Shown one piece after another: positions 38,470 to 50,913 of a DNA stretch of 64,000 bases. This DNA is from Clavelina lepadiformis (Eukaryota > Chordata > Ascidiacea > Aplousobranchia > Clavelinidae). A model generated the notes under the pieces. It was not told the origin of the DNA and searched no databases. It saw only the letters and a program-made list of their open reading frames with translations. The position numbers and the translations under genes are program-made. Every line of letters begins with the position of its first letter. Positions within the stretch are counted from its first letter, which is position 1. Location of the stretch: the NCBI RefSeq assembly GCF_947623445.1, contig NC_135242.1, forward strand, positions 21,204,001 through 21,268,000. Direction: 5' to 3'.

Positions 38470-41154
38470 ATGTCTTTGTTTAATGACCTTCCACCTCCAT
38501 CATTGAACGACGTGCCAGCAAATGGCACAAAAAAAACAGGTGAGAAATAATTGTTTTTATGGTGATTTGCAAATTCCTTTTTCACAAAATGTTTCACTTT
38601 ACTATTGGTTGGTAAATGGGTTTTATTGCTAAATTTAGTTTACTGTTTTTCTTTTTTGTCAATTTATAGCAATTTTTTCATTTACTTTTTAGTGACAGTG
38701 ATTCGATCTACAGGAGTAAGTATAAAGTTGTTAAAACATAGTGTTATTTTGAAAATAACTTGCTTGAATGATAAAGAAAATGTATTGTGGTGAATACAGA
38801 GTATAACATAGTTAAATGAGTGAGCATTCGTTTGAAATCCATTGCAGGGGAAACCAGAACAAGCAAAGGTTGACAAACAAGCTAAAGAGCAATGCCCTGA
38901 TGGTAACTGTGATTACTTAAAATTTCATTGACACTCATAGCGTAGACCATATTATAGAATGACACATCGGCAGTTAAAAATGAACTAAACTCACCTTATT
39001 TATGCAGCTATCTCTCAAAAACGACCTCTGACTGATGCAACCAGCTTAAGTAGTCCTTTGCCTAAGCAGCAAAGACTTGGGAATTGTAAGTTACATTGCA
39101 TTGCTTTTCTGCTTCATTTTGTCATGAAACATCTTCTAAAATAACGGCTAACACAGTAACAGAAAAATTGTTGTTTACCTCACTGGCGCAGACTGCTCAA
39201 GTATTGTTCATAAACATTCATATTAAAACTCAGTTTCTATCCCATTCATTGAAATTCTCAGGTTTCTTAGCGAGGTTGAAAAGTTTCTTTGCTGAGAGGA
39301 AAGGGGAACGCGACGAAATGCAGGACGCTCATGTCATGCTTGACGACTGCACCGAAGACTACCCACAACTGGCATCGAAAGTGTTGGTTTAGTGATATGT
39401 TAATTGTAAACAGTTGCCTTTGTCTTAAATGCCTTAAAACGTTCCGTGTCACAGGAGCAGGGTGGCATATTTTGCCGTGTTTGATGGCCACGGTGGTGCG
39501 CATGCCTCACAACATGCAGCGAAGCGTTTGCATGTTTACTTGTCACAGAAGCTTCCAAAAGGTAACAATGGCTTTGTACCGTTAAAATCATTTCACAGGG
39601 TAGTTGTCGATTGAATGTTTGTTTTATTTTTTATGTCGTTTTTGCAGGTGATGTGTCGAATTTTGATAAGGAACTCAAAATGCAGATAATTGACTCGTTT
39701 AAAAAACTGGATGAAGAATTTTTGAAAGAAGCATCTCAAAAGTATATTGCAATTTTTCTGTTTACAATGCAGTTGAATTCTTGAATGCTGTGGACATCTC
39801 ATAAATATTGCTTAATTTTTGAAAATTGTCAGGAAATGTGATGTAATTTTAAATAAAATTACATGGCATATTTGTCATGTGGCATATTTCATACTGTAGA
39901 TAAAATAAACATGCTTCATAAATGTAAAAATGAAATATATTTTTCACCAACATTTGGGTAACCCCTGCCTGTTACCCAGTGCTTCCTGCAGTAAAAATCG
40001 CCTTGTTTTTCACAAACATTGTTACTCCAGTTTTTGATAAATTATTAATAAATTGCTTTCAGAAAGCCAGTGTGGAAAGACGGCAGCACGGCATGCTGTG
40101 TACTTATCCTCGACGACACTCTTTATATTGCTAACCTCGGCGATAGTAAGGTTGAAATGTGTCTTCAGCTTACAGGACTTTTTGCAGAGCTCATACGGTG
40201 TCCATTCCTCTCACATGGCTAATCTGTCGTTTTATGGTTCAGGCGATTTTATGTCGATACCAAAGTGACTCTAAGAAGCATGTTCCTTTATTACTCAGCA
40301 AAGATCATAATCCTAGCAACTACGAAGAAAGAATGAGGATTCAAAAGGCTGGCGGTTCAGTCAGGTCTCAAATTTTGCAAATGTTTTTTTATGTTAGCTT
40401 TTTCCACTTTAGCTTAATTTTAATTATTACTTTTTAAACCAGTTTATTTTTACTTTTGAAAATAAAGTTTTTGAAAAATGTATGTAAAGGAATATCCTAA
40501 GTAGGTGCAATGATCAAGAAACCATTTTTTCCATAGAGGCTGCAAAATTGTGGCGATAAAAGTGGATAATTAACAAGTTTACTTAAACTTATAAAACCAT
40601 TCACCGACAGGGAAGGCCGAGTCCTTGGTATGCTTGAAGTGTCACGTTCCATAGGAGACGGTCAGTATAAAAGATGTGGCGTCATAAACGTGCCAGACGT
40701 CAAACGCTGTCAGCTGAATTCGAACGATCGATTTATTTTAATAGCCTGCGATGGTTTGTGGAAGGTTTTTAGCCCAGATGCAGCAATCCAATTTGTGCTT
40801 GATGTTTTGCAGGTACTACATGGTATCACTATAGTGTATTTTAGCTCGTTGAATTATACCCTAATGTAACTGAAAGTCTACCGCAATTTACTTTGTTTAC
40901 TATAGGAGATATGCAACACCGTTGAAATAGTTATTAGCGAAAAATATGCATTGATAAATAATTGCTCTAATGGGGACCATGTATTGTTTCAGGATAATTC
41001 TATACTGCCACCTGAAGGTTGCACCAGATCACTTGAAGCATTTCGCTTTGAAACAGCTTGTAATAAACTGGCGAGTGAAGCCGTAAGAAAGGGAAGCGCA
41101 GATAACGTGACTGTGGTTATAGTTTCAGTGCAAAAGCTGGATAAAAAACAGTGA
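38470..41154 (+). CDS. ILKAP: ILKAP-like PP2C Ser/Thr phosphatase, 373 aa, 11 exons
   Basis: Orthologue of integrin-linked-kinase-associated phosphatase, a metal-dependent (PPM) Ser/Thr phosphatase. Exons: 38470-38539, 38693-38715, 38848-38902, 39008-39085, 39262-39382, 39455-39561, 39648-39741, 40063-40150, 40243-40364, 40611-40812, 40993-41154. Visible PP2C motifs in order: ERKGERDEMQDAH, YFAVFDGHGG (metal-binding Asp), WKDGST, LYIANLGDS, EERMRIQKAGG, GRVLGMLEVSRSIGDGQYKR, ILIACDGLW and RKGSADNVTVV. The short N-terminus (FNDLPPPSLNDVP) matches the LFDDLPPAS-type repeat of the vertebrate protein, followed by a Lys/Gln-rich linker. Length is close to human (392). Exon 2 is a 23-bp micro-exon. 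An acceptor-like TTTTTCCCAG lies about 60 bases before the ATG. Confidence 0.96.
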
Positions 41155-41449
41155 ATTATAGTCGATGGTTTTTGCATAGAGCAGGTGGTTATTATTTTTC
41201 TCAAAAGGCATCATTAGCTTTTACACAATTCTTGCAAACATCTTTTAAACATGTATATTTTATTTGTGACAACGTTAATGCTATCATGCCATTTTTGCCT
41301 TCTTATTTCAACCTGTCGATACCAAATGTATTCGAGTGGAAGTTTTATCAATACAAAAACACTCTTGATTTTTGCCTGTTGAAAGAATCTTACTTGCAAT
41401 GTATTGACAGTTTCTGCAGTTAATATCAGCCGACCAATGTGTAGACACG

Positions 41450-41455
41450 AATAAA
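41450..41455 (+). terminator. Poly(A) signal of ILKAP
   Basis: AATAAA 296 bases after the ILKAP stop and about 50 bases from the stop codon of the oppositely oriented neighbour. Confidence 0.6.
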
Positions 41456-41497
41456 GAAAATGCAGAATTGTTGATATAAAGAAGCCAACAGTTATGA

Positions 41498-41503
41498 TTT
41501 ATT
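41498..41503 (-). terminator. Poly(A) signal of the KNOP1-like gene
   Basis: AATAAA on the minus strand, only three bases beyond the stop codon at 41507-41509. It implies a very short 3'UTR ending inside or beside the ILKAP 3' end. Confidence 0.55.
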
Positions 41504-41506
41504 GTT

Positions 41507-43703
41507 TTAATCATTAAACTTGATGGAATTTGATTTGCTGACATCAATGTAAAATTTCTTGCCTTTGCTGGGATCCTCCTGGAATCCTAGACCTTTGGTC
41601 ATGTTCTGTTCGTTGCGTTTCTGCAACTTAAATTCAAGCGCTTTTGTATATTGTTCTTCTAACCCAGTAGCAAGTTTCCGGGAGTCTGATTGGTTCAACG
41701 CCATCTTAGAAACAGTTTTTGGTACTGCACCAGACCAGAGCTTGTTGGCATTGGGATTCTTCTGAGCCTTTCTACCACCCAACAGCCTTAAGAATTTTTC
41801 CTGTTTTGATTGATCCGCAAGTTGAGCAGTTGACCACTGGCCGAGAGACGTAGCCTGGAAATATAAAAATCCGATATAAAATAAAACAGAGTTGTTGAAA
41901 TAGATATCTTCAAATGTAAAGTCATTCAATACTTAAAAGGTGAAATAATAACAACTTATATCATAATAATGAACATAGCTAAATTCCAAACTTGTATCAA
42001 CTAATCCAAACCAAACTGAGTACTTGTGTTTCAAAAACACTCCGTTTCTTCAAGTAAATAATACTATTCATTTTCATTACCTCTGAAGAATGTTTCTGTT
42101 GATTTTCATTTGTTTTTTTATTTGAACTTTTCAGTTTTTCTTCAGCTTTTCCCTTCATATTTCCTTCACTTTTATCAAAATTATCTGTTGGTAAAGTAGT
42201 CAAAGTGTCAGCTTCACTTGGATCTGGGGCATTTTTTTTAGCTCTTTTCTTTTTCTTCTTCTCTGTCAATCCTGTTAAAACATTGTCATCTGACTTTTTC
42301 CTTTTGGAATTTTCAGCGTCATTGCTGATTTGCTTTCTTTTCGTTTTCTTACTCTTTTTCTGTCTCTCATTATCATCATCCTGTGCTTTAGCTTCGCTTA
42401 GTGAGTGTTTATGGTCACACTTGCTTGGACTTTTGTTATAGCATCCGACTTGTTTCTTACTCTTCTTTTTTGCATCTTTATACACCTTAGATACCTCTTC
42501 AGGAGATTCCTGTAGGTTACCATTTTTCGTGTTTTTCACAACTTTTGGCTCATCATGAGATTTTCGTTTACGTTTCTTCTTTTTTGCACCTTTTTCAGCC
42601 TTTCCCAAATCAAGTTGATTGCATGCACTAGGTGATTCAGATTTTTTATTTTCCTCAAGATCAGTTGAGTTCAACTCTTCTGTTTTATTAGATTTTGTTA
42701 ATGGTTCATGTTTGTTTATTTGAACATTTTCCATCCCATCACCTTTTCTTGAGAAAAGTTTATGCGTCTCCAGGTTATTTTCATTTTGAGATATTTTTGG
42801 TCCATTCTTCTTCAGTTTTTTGGCCTTTTTTATTGTCTTATCCACTGATGATTGTTTGTCACAACTATCATTGGTCATTTGTAGCTTTTTACCCGTGACT
42901 GCAGTGGCGTCAATGTTACCCTTTGGCTCCTGTCTTCTTTTTTTCTTAGGTTGTTTATGTTTTGCCAATTCACCAGTTTCAGAAATGCTACTTCCTTGGT
43001 TTATAAGATCAGAAGATGTCACATCACTTTCTTCCTTTTTCGATTTTTTCTTTTTGCTTTTCTTTTTTAATTTTGTCTCACTTGTATCATCAGCTTGAGA
43101 AAGCTCTGGAATGTTAGCAACATCACTGTTGCTTTGCTTTCTCTTCTTAGCTTTCTTTTTTGAAATGTTCCCATGAATTTCATTAGTAACACCTTCAATA
43201 ACTTTGGCATTGTTTAAGTCATATTCTGGCGACATTTTCCCACACACACTTTTTTGTTTCTGCATAGATTTTACAGCCATTGGTGTTTGATCAGTGATTT
43301 GTGTTTCACCTTCTTTGCTTGCATCTTGGTGATTTGATTTCTTACTCTTTGTTTTCAGCGATGTTTGTTTTTTAATATCATCTGGATTTTCACAAACTGT
43401 AGTGGCGCACGTTAGATTTTGCTCATCTTCAATTGCCTTGACCTTGATTTTTTTCTTTCTGATCTTTGTATGGTTTTCAGGATTCCTTTCGTTTGTTTCC
43501 TCAACTTCAGCGGTCATTTTATCTGCACTAATTGCAGGGTCAACTTTTGCTTTTTTTTGTTTGTTTTTTAACTTCTTTGCTTCGTCATTATTTGTTTTCT
43601 TTTCAGGGGATTCTTGAATAATTTCTGCAGTGGAGAACAATATTTTTCTCTTATTTGACTTCTTGCAGCCGTCTTTATTTGTGTTCACTGGAAGTGTTTC
43701 CAT
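41507..43703 (-). CDS. KNOP1: Lysine-rich nucleolar protein, KNOP1-like with SMAP domain, 656 aa
   Basis: Two coding exons, 42081-43703 and 41507-41854, join in phase 0 across a GTAATG...CAG intron. Exon 1 encodes about 540 residues of low-complexity, highly basic sequence with many KKKSKKKKSKK-type blocks separated by Ser/Asp/Glu/Asn-rich spacers, as in nucleolar proteins. Exon 2 holds the only conserved module: WSTAQLADQSKQEKFLRLLG, an 80-residue helical part, then GLGFQ...GKKFYIDVSKSNSIKF. This is the SMAP-type C-terminus seen in KNOP1. The alternative is another SMAP-domain protein, since the basic region is not diagnostic. The start is the ATG at 43703 just after an acceptor-like GGTTGCAG, so a 5'UTR or trans-spliced leader exon is possible. 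It converges on ILKAP. Confidence 0.7.
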
Positions 43704-46700
43704 TTTAACTGCAACCAGACACAGAATTAAAACAGTGGCCGAAATGTATAAATAATAAAAATAAAATATAATTAGTGTATAGGCTATGCTAGTGTACAGA
43801 AATGAGGCATGCCGACATTGATTTACACCACAATATTGTACAAGTGCGTAGCATTAAAATTTCTAATTGTTGAGTCTTTACATCTTCGAATTGAGAGGTC
43901 CCAACCACGATGGTAAGGTTTAGTTATCAGAATGCACTCTCAAAAAGGATGTGAAAAAAATGGCAGACATTTATGTGTGTTTACATAAATGGAGATTCCT
44001 ACTAATTTGGATAATCGTGACTGGTTATTATACTTAGTGTATATTTCCATGAGAAATCAGACTGGGTATGTTTATAAACTTTACGCTTACAAAAAGAAAA
44101 ACATGCAATCATTAGGTAAGTTCTAATTGTGTGAATTTTTTGTATCGCATTGCTCAATTTTGGAACTGTTCGCCAGAACCACTAAACAAAAGCAAATATA
44201 TATGTCATTAATACCTTGCCCAAGGGCATTATAATGTTGTTTTCTCATTGGATTATGATTGTTATAAAGCACTTGGTTAGCTCTCGGTTAAGAGCTATCT
44301 GTATTTTACCTAATTGGGTCTTTGTGGCTGTGCTGATAAGCGAATAGCCGCTATGACTACTGCCAAATCACTCAATTTAGGTTGAAAGTCCAATCGTAGT
44401 TTATTGTCCAAGTTCAGAGAGATAATCAAATTTAGATGCCAAACACAATTACTTCAGATCATCACATCCAGAATCTCATTTTCAATTGCCGGTTTCCAGA
44501 CTGCAGAATATGTCATGAAAACACCTGAAATTTTTCCAAAACGGCATTGCACACCAGGACAAGTAGCTGGTGTCTCCGAAAAAAAGGAGACACTAATTTT
44601 TTCCCTAATTTCTAATGAAAAAGGCCGCATTCTTGCCTGTACAAACGTTGGGCAGTCTTGGGTGGCCACGAGTCGCAGTGCACACCAGCTGCTTCCTTGC
44701 AAAACTGTACACCGGAATTCTACCTCTGCGCACCCAAGATCTCGGCAAAAACTGCCATACTCTGCAGTCCGGGCTGGCTTCAAAATAGAATTTGCTGTTT
44801 TTACAAATTTCGTAGTATGCTTTGCCACATTTCTTTATGACGTTAAACAAAAAAATCAAAAACTATTAGTTAGTAAAATTATAGACAGGCTGGAATCCAC
44901 TTCAAATCCCAAATCTCAATTGGAAAGTTTGTATGATGTGCTGAAGAAGTTGGTTTCTGTGCCATTTTTCTTGCATTGAATTACCGTTTTGCCCGATATT
45001 CCATATTATAAGTATTACATTGGCCTGACACAAATTTGGGCATTTCATTTATTGGCGCATTTATCCAGCTATCTGGCACACCAAAAGCAAACTTTCAAGT
45101 AGGAAACACAATTCTACAATTTTATATTTATTACCAATTCCAACTCAGTTAAAACAGCGAATTTTTTAGGTAGCTCCCACAGCTATTGTGCAGTAGATAA
45201 CTAAATTTTCATAAAACTAGTTCGGATGAAGCTAACCACTAGCTGACTAGCCAAAATCAGAAACTGTCAATGTTCAAATGAACTCTGAAGTGATTCATGC
45301 TAAGCTAAAGGCTATTACACGTGTTATTCTACCTGATGGTGGTGTTGTTTTAGGGTATTTACCCTTCGACGGACCGGCAAAAAAAGGAAAACATTTTGGA
45401 GTTTTGTTAGATGTATTGAAATTTGCCTGAATCATGGTCGCGATTGAACTACAGTTTTTGCTATATTGTGTATTTCTCCAATGTATCGTGCTCTATGCAC
45501 TACGGAAGTTCACATCGCTTTTAATAAGTTCATTGGGTCCGTTTTGATTCATGGCTATGCTCGATGCTCAATAAAGTCACTGTAAATGCTTTTTGAACGG
45601 AAATTCAGTGACGCTTTACAGATCAACCAGTTCTACATCGGGATTATCGGAATGAACTTCATGATCAATGGGTAGCTCAGAAGGTGACCTAAGTAATATT
45701 CAGAGGTTTATGTGCAGGCCTATGTCAACATTTAGGCTTATATAACAACTCAGATGCAGAAGGTTCAAAAAACGATTTCGTGCGTGGTTTGGTGTAAAAA
45801 ACTTCAAGTTACATCGTAAAAGCGTCGGGCAGGTGGTAATATTTCTTCAATATTTTAGTGACATAATCGGTCATGGAGTGTACCAACCTTGTTGTGATTG
45901 ATGATGATCAAAAATTGTCGCAAACTCGTCATAAAACGTGTTTCAATTTCGTGTTCTTTATTTGTTCATTTTTGCGCTTGGTACATTGGAGTTTAGGTTA
46001 TTTGCTGCATTTCCTAGTCAAACTTTTTTCTTGGGATTATGTCTACGCTTAACGGATTAACTGATGTAACAACACTAGGCTATAGCCTATAAAATACGCC
46101 ACTTGAGTCAGCATACGGATTTTGAAAGAGAAGGAAAGTTTTTTTAAAAATCGTTTAAGAACTTAAACACGATTTTGATTAACAGCAGCATTCATACGGC
46201 GTTCTAAATCGTGTTATGATTTTAATGTTAATGCGTATGAAAAATTCCTAGGTTGTTCAGTTTTAACTGCATTTTTACATCACTATTCTCTTTGAGTTTT
46301 TTTTTTAATTAGGTTTATAGGAATTTACCAGTAGGAAAGCTTTTTAGATAGTAGGAAATATTGCATCGTTTGTTGTTTGTAGAGTAAATTATTTCAGTTT
46401 GCAGGAAATATTTACATACTATTAACTGCAAATGTGTTCGACAATCGCGATACTTCCGGTTGGCCTAATACAATTATTTGTATTTGTAACTCAATTTTTA
46501 ATAAAAAATAGTCAGTAAAATTTATGTATGTAAATTTGATTTAATGAATATTAAGCTGTTATATTTCCGTGCACAGCAGCATTGGCAGCAAATTGCACAA
46601 TTCTTGCACAACTAAACAACCTTGCCAAAGGTTAGTGTCTATAAATACCCATACCCTTCCACCACCTTAGTGTCACAAACCATACCCTTCCACCCGGAAG

Positions 46701-47479
46701 CACGTGAGAGCCATTGATCACCGCCTCTAACTGGCTTAAACCGTTTATAGAGTTATAGACTGTAAAAGAGAAAACGTTCTTGCCCTTTTTGTCATGCTTA
46801 TAACTTGCGTCATCAACTTTCATGGACTTTAAACACTTTTTAAAGTTTTTTCGTCAAGGCAGCGAAATATAGGTTATAGACCTTGACCGTATTCCTTAAA
46901 ATGGTCATTGATTGAAACGTCAGGATGATATAACGTAGGTGTTAGCGACAAATGAGGATGTCATTACAGCAAAGCAAGAACGCACGTGATCCGTCCGATT
47001 TAGTCTCACAGACGAAGGCTCGTTTTCGTGACTTGAATGCAAATGCTGAAACGCTGTCAGTTCTGGAGTAAAGATATAAAATGCTGGCGAGTTGTTTGTT
47101 CTTTTATCTTCAGATTTCACGCAACACAAAAAACGTGACTGGTGCTTGACAAATTTATGACTTGTTGCCAAAACCCGGACAAGTTGCGTCAGATTGCATT
47201 GTCCCAGTACGAAAATGACAGTTAATTATTTTCTTCTGCCACAGCCAGACGCGGTTTGAGGATTTTTTGAGAGAGTTGCTTAATTTAATTACAATCGGTT
47301 TGTTAGAAATGATGCTCAAGCAGGACGTAAAATTTTCATGTCAATATTAATTAGCATACTGTAACAGATTGCTTCAATTTATTGTAGCATTTCGAAAAAC
47401 AACAGCTGAGACGATTAATCTTGCAAAGACAGAACAATTAGCTGGTTAAATACAAATTTGATGAGAAGCGTCATACGCC
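43704..47479. other. Intergenic region between KNOP1-like and connexin genes
   Basis: Contains one unassigned open frame (listed separately). Otherwise AT-rich with no recognised coding or RNA gene. A short direct repeat, CATACCCTTCCACC, occurs at about 46646 and 46680. Confidence 0.5.
44404..44979 (+). other. Unassigned 191-codon open frame, possible exon or pseudogene
   Basis: The frame is open for 576 bases, but its first ATG is at 44515, giving 155 residues. No domain was recognised. The segment 44600-44770 is GC-richer than its surroundings, and all three plus frames and two minus frames are fairly open there, which weakens the coding argument. The C-terminal part (KIIDRLESTSNPKSQLESLY) looks helical. 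No poly(A) hexamer follows closely, and no convincing splice partner was found. Confidence 0.25.
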
Positions 47480-50400
47480 ATGTGGGGGACTTTAGAAAAG
47501 ATTACAGACCAGGTGAGTTTTAATATAAGCTTGTAAAATACGCCATTTTAATTTCTATGTGATTGCCAAAAGCGTCTCCCCAAGTAGTATAGTATATACG
47601 TCTGCATGTTGATGCGTTTTTAATAAAAAGGGGACCTTTGGTGAAAGGAAAAAATCATCACCAAACGGGAAAAGACCAACAATGTTTCAAACTTATTTAA
47701 AACTTATTCCTATATAGATGATATTATTCTGTTGTTGGTATAAAAATGCATCCCACACCACGTTCAACGCATAAATGTAAAATAAATGTATAGTTATTGA
47801 AGCTAAAGCAGATACTAAATTTGGAATTTGGGCAAGGCTTAAAAAGTAATTGCATAAGAAATAGAAAGCTGTTGAGCGATTGTCAAAAGCCAAAGAGATA
47901 ACACATGCGCTTCCTTGTAAGTGTAAGTGTCCTTCCTTATGCCCACTCCAAGCAAGCTCCAAGCATTTCAAGTCAACTCTAAATATACTTTTATGCAAGC
48001 TAGGAATGCTTCAAATGAATTTCAGTGGTAAAACTGTGCCTACCTAATAAGTGATAAAGAAAGAGCACACTATATCTAATGTGGGATTGCAAAAATGACA
48101 TCACATAATGTACGACGTCACATCCGGTAAAAACTTGTTCTTATAGCCATCTCATGACAGAGATAAAATGTCGCTTGATCACGTATATTTTTTGCGCTGT
48201 CATTAAAGCTGCTCTTTATTAAAAAATATGTTTTTAAGTGAAGTTAAAATGATAGTTTTTGTGTTAATCGTAAATAGTCCCACGCACAATCTTTGTTTAT
48301 GTAGAACTTTTAGTTTCACCTTTGAACTGTAAAGGGTTATAAAATTTATATTTTTATTTTATTTCACAGATTGTCAAATATAGCACATTTTTCGGCCAAT
48401 TCTGGTATATTCTGGTTTTTCTTTTCAGACTGATTGTTGTTGTTACCGTTGGTGGAGCAGGTATTTTTAGGTTGCTACATTATTTTGACAAAATGTTAAC
48501 TTTTACTCTACACAAGGTGCCAGTTTTTGAAAATTATGACGTATATTTGAGAGAGTGATTTTATGCAATACTCTTGCTGATATCACAAAAATTACACATA
48601 TAAATTTATTATACAATTACTTCTCTATAACTTGGCAGTGTATGGCGACGAACAATCTGCACTTGATTGTAACACAAAAAGTCCTGGTTGCAAAAATGCT
48701 TGTTTTGACAAATTTACAAGGATATCACATCTGAGATTTTGGAGTTTTCAGGTAAATTCTTCTATTTTTCCTTTTATTTTTCTTTCAATTTTTTTCAATT
48801 TTCTCCAAAATCCGCATGCATGCTGTTGTTTCGACGATCAAATAATTCAGTTTCAAATTTTTTATCTTAATTTTTTTTTCAGTTGATAGCTATCACATTC
48901 CCGGCTGTGTTGTTCCACTTCTTCTCGCTTTACATCTCCAGTCAAGTTGCAAAGATCGAGTCGAAACAGGAATCGCCTAAAGAGCTGGAAAATGGAAATG
49001 TGGATGAAGTTAGAACTGCTCGGGTAGGAAAGAATTTGCGAGAAAGAAACTTTTGAAACCAGTTTTGAATTTTTATGAAAAAACTACTTAAAAAAATATG
49101 TATTTGTTTGTTGTTGCACAATAATGTGAGTGCTGGTGATGTTTTTAGGCGGAGAAAAAACAAGTTTGGGAGGACAAAAAAACGCGTCAACGGAAGAAGA
49201 TAGTTGGAAAATACAAGCACAAAGAGGTTTATTCTGGAGGTGGAATGAAAAAGGTATAAAAATAACACAACGTTACGATTAAATTTGTCACTATAACACA
49301 AACGAAGATCCACTTGCATTATCTCTTCTTTTCAAACGATTTTAGATTGTTTGCTTGCACATAAGCTTCTTGTAGGTTCAGTTTTTGTACTATGACGAAG
49401 GTGCAAAGTGTTTTTGAAACTTGTGCAAGAAACTTTGATTTTGAGCCTGTTGTGCCTTTCAGATACCGGTGACACTAAGCATTTCAATCGCATATTTTGT
49501 TACAACTATACTTCGATTGGTGATAGAAGCGGTCTTTTTGTACTTAGGTTCCATCTTATATGGTGACTTTGAGGTTAGTAACTTCTTTTAAACAGTTTTA
49601 AGCTATATAGATTCATCATTGTTTGTTCTTTGACTGGCTGTATGTATTGCGTTAAAGATGTCAAAATGGGTTGCAATTATGGTATAAGACTATAAGATAA
49701 ACAATTGTAGTAGTCTGTAGGCTACCGTCAGTATGTGATCTATAGTCAAAAGAGCTGTCCATAAGTAATTTTACTGCAATTTTTTCAGGATCCTTTTTGC
49801 AATCCAAACGACCCAAATACGGAATGTTATTCCAATGAAGGTGTTTCTTTTGTTTGGGGTTTTGTTCCACCAGTTTACATTTGCCATGATGAACCAAACA
49901 CGCTTGTGGGTGAGGCTTGCAGACAACATATAGGTACTGGGTTCGGCGATCGAGAGCAAAAAGGTTTCGTCACTTGTTGGATATCACGACCTTGGGTACA
50001 TTGTTTGTCGTTATTATTTTGATGCTGATAAAGCTAATATGCGTAGATGTTGTTGTTTTTACTCGTTACATAGTTTTGCCATTTATTTCGCCGGCTTAAC
50101 TTTTCCAATGGGTAATTTTATAGCCTTTTTATGGGTCATCGGAGTTTCTAAATTTACATAGCCTATACCTTAGACATTGGTAATACCACATGCACAGTAC
50201 CCAAAACTGCCATTTTCAACCAAAAACGATTTACCTACGTTTTTCAGGAGAAAACTCTGTTTCTTCGATACATGAACGTTTTGAGTGCAGCATGTTTCAT
50301 ACTATGCTGTCTTGAAATTGTATATTTACCAGTGAAAGCTTTCCTATCTGCCGGAGCCCGACACAGAAGGTAAATGAACTATGAGCCTTATAAACGGAGA

Positions 50401-50693
50401 CTATACCCACATTGCTCTACAATTAAAAATGTTGCACATCTATTTCAGTTACCGAAATGCATGGCGCGACCGTCGTTATAGGCACGACTACCCAAATGAC
50501 GATTTACCGCCATCTAACGGCAATGCAATTACGTATGCGAATCCCAACAGAGGTAATCTAAAAATTTTCTTCCTCCAAGCTAAATACCATGCCAAAGTGT
50601 GTTGTGTTCTATATAATACAAGAATTAAATAATTTATTTTTTTTTTCAGAACACAATCCGAACATAGTCCAATACGAAGAGCATAAAACTTAG
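47480..50693 (+). CDS. Connexin (gap-junction protein), 356 aa, 10 exons
   Basis: Connexins form hexameric hemichannels docking into gap junctions. Exons: 47480-47512, 48370-48460, 48639-48751, 48883-49023, 49149-49253, 49463-49573, 49789-49995, 50248-50369, 50449-50552, 50650-50693; all phases close. N-terminus [17 protein letters not shown] is followed by TM1 ([19 protein letters not shown]). Extracellular loop 1 has [20 protein letters not shown] with canonical C-x6-C-x3-C, then [12 protein letters not shown]2 follows, then a charged cytoplasmic loop, TM3 (exon 6), loop 2 ending [19 protein letters not shown]4 and a short tail. Loop 2 is unusual: it carries extra cysteines and wide spacing (see findings). 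Most vertebrate connexin coding regions have few or no introns; nine here is typical of a divergent tunicate gene. Which vertebrate connexin it equals cannot be said. Confidence 0.95.
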
Positions 50694-50907
50694 AGACAAT
50701 GATGTATATTTTTGATTGAGCAAATGAAATTTAGGCTACTGTATATTAAAGTTTTGTCAGGATAATTGTGAATATCATTGTTCCATCTACACCGCTGAAT
50801 TTTTCAAGTTTTCGTCATAACTCAATTTTCAAATCAACTAAGAGCCAAATGTTGAATAAATGGTTCCTCATCGCATCTTTTTTCTTTTTCACATTGAAGG
50901 ACAAAAT

Positions 50908-50913
50908 AATAAA
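50908..50913 (+). terminator. Candidate poly(A) signal of the connexin gene
   Basis: AATAAA about 215 bases after the stop. Another AATAAA lies near 51228. Confidence 0.4.

Noticed and set aside
42205-43098. Several hydrophobic plus-strand frames (Phe/Leu/Ser rich)
   Set aside because: They are the antisense of lysine-rich codons (AAA/AAG read as TTT/CTT) in the KNOP1-like exon, a composition artefact.
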